In this document: one piece after another, positions 14,554-19,284 of the stretch
Layout: each line of letters begins with the position of its first letter
Numbering within the stretch: the first letter of the stretch is position 1
NCBI GenBank assembly: GCA_934667275.1
Contig: CAKULK010000023.1
Location: 1 to 19,284 of the forward strand
Origin: an uncultured Bacteroidales bacterium
GTDB taxonomy: Bacteria > Bacteroidota > Bacteroidia > Bacteroidales > Paludibacteraceae
Direction: 5' to 3'
DNA length: 19,284 nucleotides
Position numbers and translations under genes: made by a program
The notes under the pieces: model-generated
Database searches by the model: none
What the model saw: the letters and a program-made list of their open reading frames with translations, nothing else
What the model was told of the DNA's origin: nothing

Positions 14554-15782
14554 GTAAAGTGAGCCGTTTTCTATATCATCAGTGGCTGAAAGTCAAGGAG
14601 TTGGACTGGGTCTTCTCCTACGAGTTCAAGCGTATCTTCCACGACCCGGGTGTGTTGGTTATCTTCATTCTGGCGACGGTGGCATACCCGATTCTGTATA
14701 ATTGTATCTATTGGAAGGACACGATTGAGAACGTTCCCGTGGCGGTGGTGGATATGAGCAACTCGCCCGAAAGCCGTGATTTCCTGCACAAATGGGGCGC
14801 GTGTCCCGATGTGAAGTTGGAGTATTTCTGCACGTCCATGCAGGAGGCGGAACGGCTGATGCGCGACCAGAAGGTGCACGGCATCATCTATTTCCCGTCG
14901 GACTACGCGGTGGCAATCAATTCGGGCTTGGAGCAGGCGCATATCTCGCTGTACTGCGACATGTCATCGTTCCTCTACATGAAGGCGGTGTACCTGAGTT
15001 GCAACCAGGTGATGCTGGAGAGTATGCGCAACATTCAGATTGACCGCTACGAGGCGATGGGCTACGACAACGAGTTCGCGTGGTCGCTGGTGCAGGACGC
15101 ACCCTACACGGAGACGGCATTGTTCTGTCCTACAGGCGGTTACGCGTCGTTCCTCATACCTGCGGTGCTGATGCTTATCCTCCACCAGACACTGCTGTTC
15201 GGCATCTGTATGCTGGGCGGTACGGCGCGCGAGGAGAACAACGAGTTGTATATCCTGCCAGGCAGACGGCGCAGCGTGAGTGTATTCCGTATTATTCTCG
15301 GACGCTCGGCGGCGTATTTTGTGCTGTACATGGCGTTGGGGGCGCTGGATTTGATACTCGTTCCGCAGCTGTTCGACCTGCCGCATGTGGGCGACCCGAT
15401 GGACGTGTTGCGGTTCATGGTGCCGTACCTGCTGGCGGTTATCTTCTTCTCGATGTGCGTGAGCGTCTTCACCCGCAACCGCGAAACGGGACTGGTCATG
15501 CTGATTTCCTCGACACTGATATTCTTGTTCATCGCGGGTGTGTCGTGGCCGCAACAGATGCTGCCAAAGGCTTGGCTGTATTTGAGTTACGCTTTCCCGT
15601 ACACGTGGGGCGTGCATGGTTACCTGCATATCAACTCCATGGGCGCAACCCTCGCCGGTACCTCGCGCGAGTACTATGCGCTGTGGATATTGGCGGCGGT
15701 GTACTTTGTGACGGCATGCGTGCTACTGTGGATTCTTGGACGCAGAGAGGTGAGAAAGCAGAAAAAGGAGTTGGCCGATTAA
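14550..15782 (+). CDS. ABC-2 type transporter permease (second of two)
   Basis: 410 residues, same architecture as the preceding gene: one N-terminal helix (about 31-50), a periplasmic domain with VPVAVVDMSNSPESRDF and HGIIYFPSDYAVAI, then a block of membrane helices in the C-terminal half ending in a basic tail (GRREVRKQKKELAD). It probably forms a heterodimer with the first permease. The start overlaps the upstream stop (ATGA). The last four bases (TTAA, 15779-15782) overlap the stop of the convergent dtd gene. No ABC ATPase gene follows. Confidence 0.88.
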   Translation: MSKVSRFLYHQWLKVKELDWVFSYEFKRIFHDPGVLVIFILATVAYPILYNCIYWKDTIENVPVAVVDMSNSPESRDFLHKWGACPDVKLEYFCTSMQEAERLMRDQKVHGIIYFPSDYAVAINSGLEQAHISLYCDMSSFLYMKAVYLSCNQVMLESMRNIQIDRYEAMGYDNEFAWSLVQDAPYTETALFCPTGGYASFLIPAVLMLILHQTLLFGICMLGGTAREENNELYILPGRRRSVSVFRIILGRSAAYFVLYMALGALDLILVPQLFDLPHVGDPMDVLRFMVPYLLAVIFFSMCVSVFTRNRETGLVMLISSTLIFLFIAGVSWPQQMLPKAWLYLSYAFPYTWGVHGYLHINSMGATLAGTSREYYALWILAAVYFVTACVLLWILGRREVRKQKKELAD

Positions 15783-16228
15783 CGATTGGCGGAATCGATA
15801 AGGATAGTAACAGGACCGTCGTTGATAAAATCCACTTTCATGTCGGCTCCGAAACGACCGGTCTCTACGTGGAGACCATATTCGGTGCGGAGGCGGGTGT
15901 TGAAATAGTCATATAGCGGTTGTGCCTGTTCAGGGCGGGCGGCTTGGATAAACGACGGACGGTTGCCGTGGCGTACATCGCCGTAGAGTGTGAACTGCGA
16001 AATAGACAGGATTGCACCATTTATGTCCTTGATACTCAGGTTCATCTTGCCATCTGCATCTTCAAAAACACGCAGTTGTGCCACTTTCTTGGCGATATAA
16101 TCAGCATCATCTTGTGTGTCGGTGTGCGTGATGCCTACCAACAACATAAAGCCTTGGTCAATGTGTCCTGCTATGCTACCGTCTATTCGGACGGTGGCGT
16201 TGGTGGTGCGTTGTGCAATAACTCGCAT
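15779..16228 (-). CDS. dtd: D-aminoacyl-tRNA deacylase
   Basis: 149 residues, the normal length. The enzyme hydrolyses D-amino acids mischarged on tRNA (D-Tyr and others) and removes mischarged glycine from tRNA-Ala, in the cytosol. Both active-site signatures are present: SQFTLYGD (77-84) and the cis Gly-Pro motif NDGPVT (136-141). The start MRVIAQRTTNATVRIDG is the standard first strand pair. It is convergent with the permease operon, the two stops sharing four bases, and it lies 108 bases after hpf in the same direction with a hairpin between them. Confidence 0.95.
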   Translation of the reverse strand: MRVIAQRTTNATVRIDGSIAGHIDQGFMLLVGITHTDTQDDADYIAKKVAQLRVFEDADGKMNLSIKDINGAILSISQFTLYGDVRHGNRPSFIQAARPEQAQPLYDYFNTRLRTEYGLHVETGRFGADMKVDFINDGPVTILIDSANR

Positions 16229-16285
16229 ATCGTTTTGTCTTTTCTCCGTTTATTTTTTTGTGAAGATACACTTCCAAGTGCATAT

Positions 16286-16317
16286 AAGCCCCCTCTCTCG
16301 CGGGAGAAAGGGGGCTT
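16286..16317. terminator. Strong hairpin between hpf and dtd
   Basis: AAGCCCCC(T) at 16286-16294 pairs with (A)GGGGGCTT at 16309-16317, and an inner TCTC/GAGA stem extends it past one mismatch. No T-run follows on either strand, so it may act as an mRNA-end hairpin or factor-dependent terminator of hpf. Its G/C-rich symmetry resembles dispersed intergenic hairpins. Confidence 0.5.
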
Positions 16318-16336
16318 AAAATGTAGGGTATATCTA

Positions 16337-16624
16337 TTATCGATCTTTTAGTTTCTCCAATTGTTTGTCAAGGGCTTCGAGGCACTCATCGATACCCTGC
16401 TCGAAGGTGTCGCAGGTCTTCTGGGCGAACATTTCGGGTCCCATACCGATGATGCGGATGGTGGTTTCTTTGTTCAGGTTGGTTTCGGGTTTGACTACCG
16501 TCATACGAATGTCCATCTCCGCAGAGGGTGTGAGCAACTTCTCGTAACGACGAGTCTTCTTCTCAATGTGCTTCTCGAGACGTTCCGCCATCTCGAAGTT
16601 CACGGCTTGGGTGTTCAGTTTCAT
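16337..16624 (-). CDS. hpf: Ribosome hibernation promoting factor, short form
   Basis: 95 residues of the HPF/RaiA family: LNTQAVNFEMAERLEKHIEKK (first strand and helix), the central strands MDIRMTVVKPE and ETTIRIIG, and a C-terminal helix with FEQGIDECLEALDKQL. It lacks the extra C-terminal dimerisation domain of long HPF. It would bind the 30S subunit in stationary phase and hold ribosomes inactive. It follows a Xer recombinase gene by 43 bases, a pairing that is conserved in Bacteroidales. A strong ribosome site at 16629-16636 supports the ATG. Confidence 0.9.
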   Translation of the reverse strand: MKLNTQAVNFEMAERLEKHIEKKTRRYEKLLTPSAEMDIRMTVVKPETNLNKETTIRIIGMGPEMFAQKTCDTFEQGIDECLEALDKQLEKLKDR

Positions 16625-16628
16625 AGTT

Positions 16629-16636
16629 TCCTCCTT
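16629..16636 (-). promoter_or_regulatory. Strong Shine-Dalgarno of hpf
   Basis: The minus strand reads AAGGAGGA followed by AACT and ATG. A near-perfect anti-16S match is unusual here, because most genes in this window (as generally in Bacteroidetes) have only A-rich leaders. Confidence 0.7.
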
Positions 16637-16667
16637 TTTAATTGGTTAATACTGAGGGACTTCCGCC

Positions 16668-17627
16668 TCATTGAGAGGTTTCGTTCCTATGGTTGTTCTG
16701 TTTGCTGCGCGGATGTGCCGCATTATATGCACGTTGTATCTGCTCGAAAGTGGTGTGGGTATAGACCTGTGTGGCTGCAAGGCTGGCATGCCCGAGCAGA
16801 CTTTGGATGGTACGTATATCCGCGCCGTTGTTGAGCATCGTGGTGGCAAAAGTATGCCTCAGGATGTGGGGCGAGTGCTTCTTGAGCGTGGATACCTCCC
16901 CCATGCGCGCGCGGACTATATTGTATAGCGTTGCCGCCGTCATGGCATCCCAATTGCCGTTTCTATGTTTCTGCACAAAAAACGTGCCACCCGCAGGAGG
17001 ATACGCCAAAATGTCGCGTCGCGACTGACGATAGTCGTTAATCGTTTGGATAAGGTTGCCGCCGATGGGAATGATGCGTTCCTTGCGCCGCTTGCCGAAG
17101 ACGCGTATCTGTGCCTGTGCGGTGTCCACATCATTGTCGGTGAGCCCGAGCATCTCGGCGCGGCGCATGCCCGTCTGGTAGAGCATCTCGATGATGAGGT
17201 AGTTGCGGACTGCCTCGAAACGTTTGACAGGGTCTTCTTCGTCGGGGTCGAACTCGTTGCTGCTCAAGCGTTTGAAGTTCTCCATCTCGCTCTCGCGGAA
17301 GAAGACGGGCAGGGGCTTGTCCGCCTTGGGGGTGATGACGGTGCGGGTGATGTCCACGCTGACCAACCCCACACGCAGCATGAACTTGTAGAAACTGCGC
17401 AGGGCGGACAGCCGGCGCTTCACGCTACGGGGCGACTGGTGTTCCTCGTCGAGCATGTGCACCATCCATTGGCGCACGTCATTGTCCGTGACCTCTTTGG
17501 GGTTAAATTCTTGAACATCAACGCCTAAAAACTCGCACCACGCACACAAGTCGTCGTGGTATTCGCCCACGGTTCGCGGCGAATAACGCTTTTCGATGGC
17601 GATATAGTCGAGGAACTTCTGTATCAC
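16668..17627 (-). CDS. XerC/XerD-like tyrosine recombinase
   Basis: 319 residues. The N-terminal SAM-like core-binding domain (1-90; YIAIEKRYSPRTVGEY, SALRSFYKFML) is followed by the catalytic domain with the full residue set: R155 in TGMRRAE, K179 in VFGKRRKER, H254 and R257 in SPHILRHTF, H280 in LLGHASL and the nucleophile Y289 in TQVYTH. Length and sequence fit the Bacteroidales Xer enzyme that resolves chromosome dimers and is encoded before hpf, not a phage integrase. The start codon is GTG (17627-17625). The short basic tail (HPRSKQNNHRNETSQ) lies past the catalytic fold. XerC versus XerD cannot be decided here. Confidence 0.9.
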   Translation of the reverse strand: MIQKFLDYIAIEKRYSPRTVGEYHDDLCAWCEFLGVDVQEFNPKEVTDNDVRQWMVHMLDEEHQSPRSVKRRLSALRSFYKFMLRVGLVSVDITRTVITPKADKPLPVFFRESEMENFKRLSSNEFDPDEEDPVKRFEAVRNYLIIEMLYQTGMRRAEMLGLTDNDVDTAQAQIRVFGKRRKERIIPIGGNLIQTINDYRQSRRDILAYPPAGGTFFVQKHRNGNWDAMTAATLYNIVRARMGEVSTLKKHSPHILRHTFATTMLNNGADIRTIQSLLGHASLAATQVYTHTTFEQIQRAYNAAHPRSKQNNHRNETSQ

Positions 17628-17646
17628 GTTTAGTTGAGTGTTGAAA

Positions 17647-17797
17647 GTTTAGAGTTGAGAGAAGTTGGGGAGTTATAAGAAGAGAGTTGGGAGAGTGGGC
17701 TGTTGTTTTGTTGAGTGCTTGGGGTAAAGAGGTGGGAGGTTGTGCGGGGACTTCCCACTACAAACTATACCACTTCTCTAAACACTCAACTCTAAAC
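17647..17797. repeat. Inverted repeat pair in the kinase-xer spacer
   Basis: GTTTAGAGTTGAG at 17647-17659 is the exact reverse complement of 17785-17797, with further matching pieces (GAGTGTT at 17635-17641 and AACACTC at 17781-17787). The repeats enclose about 125 bases with no gene. It may be a large hairpin or a pair of dispersed intergenic repeats; no promoter was found between them. Confidence 0.55.
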
Positions 17798-17803
17798 GCT
17801 CCA

Positions 17804-18454
17804 CTATTTAATCTCTTTTCCGACAGCCTCGTTGCCCTCAAATGGGAAGAGTCCGAAGAGTTCGGCATCAATGCGGTCGGTGATGTAGCGGAAGCCCTCG
17901 GGGCGGTCGCCAAACTTGATGTGGTCGCCGTCAATGATAAGCAGTTTGCCCTTGTACTCGGCTATCCAATTTTCGTATAACTCGTTGAGTCCCTGCAGGT
18001 AATCAATACGCATACTCGCCTCGTACGCCCGACCGCGCTTCTGAATCTGCGAGACGAGGTTGGGAATGGTGGAGCGGATATAAATCATAAGGTCGGGCAT
18101 CTTGACTAGCGACATCATCAGGTCGAAGAGGTCCCTGTAGTTGTCGAAGTCGCGGTCTGACATATAGCCTTGGCGATGGAGGTTTGGGGCGAAGATACGC
18201 GCGTCCTCATAGATGGTGCGGTCCTGGATGATGTAGTCCGTGGAATTGGCTATCTCCACAACGTCCTTGAACCGTTTGTTGAGGAAATAAATCTGCAGGT
18301 TGAACGACCAGCGGCTCATATCCGCATAGAAATCTTCGAGGTAGGGATTGAATTCCACGCTCTCGAAACGTGGAGTCCAGCCATAATGCTTGGCGAGCAT
18401 ATTGGTGAGCGTCGTCTTGCCGCTGCCAATGTTTCCTGCAACTGCTATATGCAT
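17804..18454 (-). CDS. Deoxynucleoside kinase (paralogue 1)
   Basis: 216 residues of the dNK family (dCK/dGK/dAK-like), cytosolic salvage enzymes that phosphorylate deoxynucleosides with NTP. P-loop GNIGSGKTT at 7-15, ESVEFNPYLEDFY at 31-43 (E31 likely the catalytic base), the DRT motif at 78-80 in place of the commoner DRS, and the LID arginines RGRAYE at 140-145. It starts 27 bases after the second kinase, so the two form an operon. Tandem dAK/dGK-type genes giving heterodimers are known from Lactobacillus acidophilus; whether that applies here is inference. Nucleoside specificity cannot be read by eye. Confidence 0.88.
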   Translation of the reverse strand: MHIAVAGNIGSGKTTLTNMLAKHYGWTPRFESVEFNPYLEDFYADMSRWSFNLQIYFLNKRFKDVVEIANSTDYIIQDRTIYEDARIFAPNLHRQGYMSDRDFDNYRDLFDLMMSLVKMPDLMIYIRSTIPNLVSQIQKRGRAYEASMRIDYLQGLNELYENWIAEYKGKLLIIDGDHIKFGDRPEGFRYITDRIDAELFGLFPFEGNEAVGKEIK

Positions 18455-18481
18455 ATTAATTATTAACTATTACTTATTACT

Positions 18482-19114
18482 TTACTTCCAATTCTCCTCG
18501 CTGAACAGCCCGAACAACTGTGCGTCTATCTTGTTGATAATCTGGCGGAAGTCCTCGGGGTTGTTCTCGAAATCCATGTTGTCGCTCTCTATCACGAGCA
18601 CGCGCCCCTCGTACTGACGGAAGATGAAATCCTCGTACCGCTCGTTGAGGTCGCACAAGTAGTCCAACTGCATGCTTGCCTCGTATGCCCGTCCGCGTTT
18701 CTGTATCTGCGCGATGAGACTCGGCACCGACTTGCGCAGGTAGATCATCAGGTCGGGCATCTTCATCAGCCGTTTCATGTGCCCGAAGAGTTCCATATAG
18801 GTCTCGTAGTCGCGCTCCGACAGGTCGCCGCGCCGATAGTTGTTGGTCACGAAGACATACACGCCCTCGAAGATACTGCGGTCCTGCACGATAGTGTGCG
18901 TCGCCTGACTGATAGCCAGCATATCCTTGAAGCGTTCCTTTAGGAAATAGGTCTCCAAGCAGAACGACCACCTTTTGATGTCGGTGTAGTAGTCTTCGAG
19001 GTAGGGATTGAATGTGACCGACTCGAATCGCGGCTCCCAACCATAGTAGCGAGCCAACATCTTGGTCAATGTTGTCTTCCCCGCACCGATATTTCCCGAA
19101 ATGGCGATGTACAC
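18482..19114 (-). CDS. Deoxynucleoside kinase (paralogue 2)
   Basis: 210 residues, alignable end to end with the next gene (same 40-residue N-terminal pattern, P-loop GNIGAGKTT at 7-15, ESVTFNPYLEDYY at 31-43, RGRAYE at 140-145). It keeps the canonical DRS at 78-80 (VQDRSIFEGVYVF), where its sister has DRTIYEDARIF. This segment contacts the nucleoside sugar and base in the family, so the two probably differ in substrate preference. The start codon is GTG (19112-19114). It is first in the operon, behind two promoter candidates. Confidence 0.88.
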   Translation of the reverse strand: MYIAISGNIGAGKTTLTKMLARYYGWEPRFESVTFNPYLEDYYTDIKRWSFCLETYFLKERFKDMLAISQATHTIVQDRSIFEGVYVFVTNNYRRGDLSERDYETYMELFGHMKRLMKMPDLMIYLRKSVPSLIAQIQKRGRAYEASMQLDYLCDLNERYEDFIFRQYEGRVLVIESDNMDFENNPEDFRQIINKIDAQLFGLFSEENWK

Positions 19115-19159
19115 GTTTGCTACTGAGGCAATGGTTTCAGCCGTTTGTTAATTTGACCA

Positions 19160-19191
19160 CAAAGATAACACCAAAAAACGGTATTTGCAAA
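19160..19191 (-). promoter_or_regulatory. Promoter P1 of the deoxynucleoside kinase operon
   Basis: The minus strand shows TTTG (19191 to 19188), 20 bases, TATCTTTG (19167 to 19160). This is a full consensus match, with the start near 19153 and a leader of about 39 bases before the GTG start. Confidence 0.7.
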
Positions 19192-19229
19192 TATCAAACA
19201 GATTTTTGCGTAGATTCAACAAGCAAGTG

Positions 19230-19260
19230 CAAAGTTAGTGAAAATATTTGAAAAAGCAAT
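19230..19260 (-). promoter_or_regulatory. Promoter P2 of the deoxynucleoside kinase operon
   Basis: The minus strand shows ATTG (19260 to 19257), 19 bases, TAACTTTG (19237 to 19230). The -7 box is perfect and the -33 box has three of four bases. It would add a longer leader to the same operon or serve a gene beyond the window edge. Confidence 0.45.
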
Positions 19261-19284
19261 CAAGAGGTGTCATAAAATTCAATT

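Noticed and set aside
16668..17627. Tyrosine recombinase as the enzyme that flips the 2926-3157 segment
   Set aside because: Sequence and the hpf neighbourhood fit the housekeeping Xer enzyme, and it lies 13.5 kb away; dedicated promoter invertases usually differ. A role cannot be excluded, but nothing in the window supports it.
17647..17797. Inverted repeats here as a second invertible promoter
   Set aside because: No consensus promoter was found between the repeats on either strand, and GTTTAGAGTTGAG-like strings look like low-complexity intergenic repeats.

Overview
The window looks like a Bacteroidales chromosome (Prevotella/Bacteroides-type lineage; I cannot place it more finely). The evidence is the promoter type (TTTG, 20 bases, TAnnTTTG, seen intact three times), the lipoprotein and T9SS-era style secreted proteins, a DPP5-like S9 peptidase, and housekeeping genes whose products read as Bacteroidetes versions. 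Most genes are GC-rich; the leftmost gene is visibly richer in A/T.

Region 1 (1-3307, minus): a 921-residue secreted beta-helix-like protein. Behind it is a 520-base spacer with a consensus promoter that points AWAY from the gene and sits between perfect 17-bp inverted repeats (2926-2942 and 3141-3157). This has the layout of a phase-variable invertible promoter in the OFF state, and it is the most interesting feature of the window. Region 2 (3308-6332, minus): fabG, then a lipoprotein dipeptidyl peptidase of the S9/DPP5 type, each with its own promoter candidate and 3' hairpin. Region 3 (6531-9132, minus): a cell-envelope O-acylation pair, an MBOAT acyltransferase followed 2 bases later by an SGNH/DltD-like partner. 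The MBOAT frame is broken exactly at a run of eight G; nine (or six) would restore a 539-residue protein.

Region 4 (9506-15782, plus): a small lipoprotein, a TolC-like outer-membrane channel, a 606-base gap carrying a nested tandem repeat (88-bp units built from 11-bp units), then a tightly packed hlyD plus two ABC-2 permeases. Together these would form a tripartite export system, but no ATPase gene is present. Region 5 (15779-19114, minus): dtd, a short hpf ribosome-hibernation gene, a XerC/D-like tyrosine recombinase, and two tandem paralogous deoxynucleoside kinases with two candidate promoters upstream.

No tRNA, rRNA, CRISPR array or insertion sequence was recognised. A recurring theme is 11-bp-periodic tandem repetition in at least four separate intergenic stretches.
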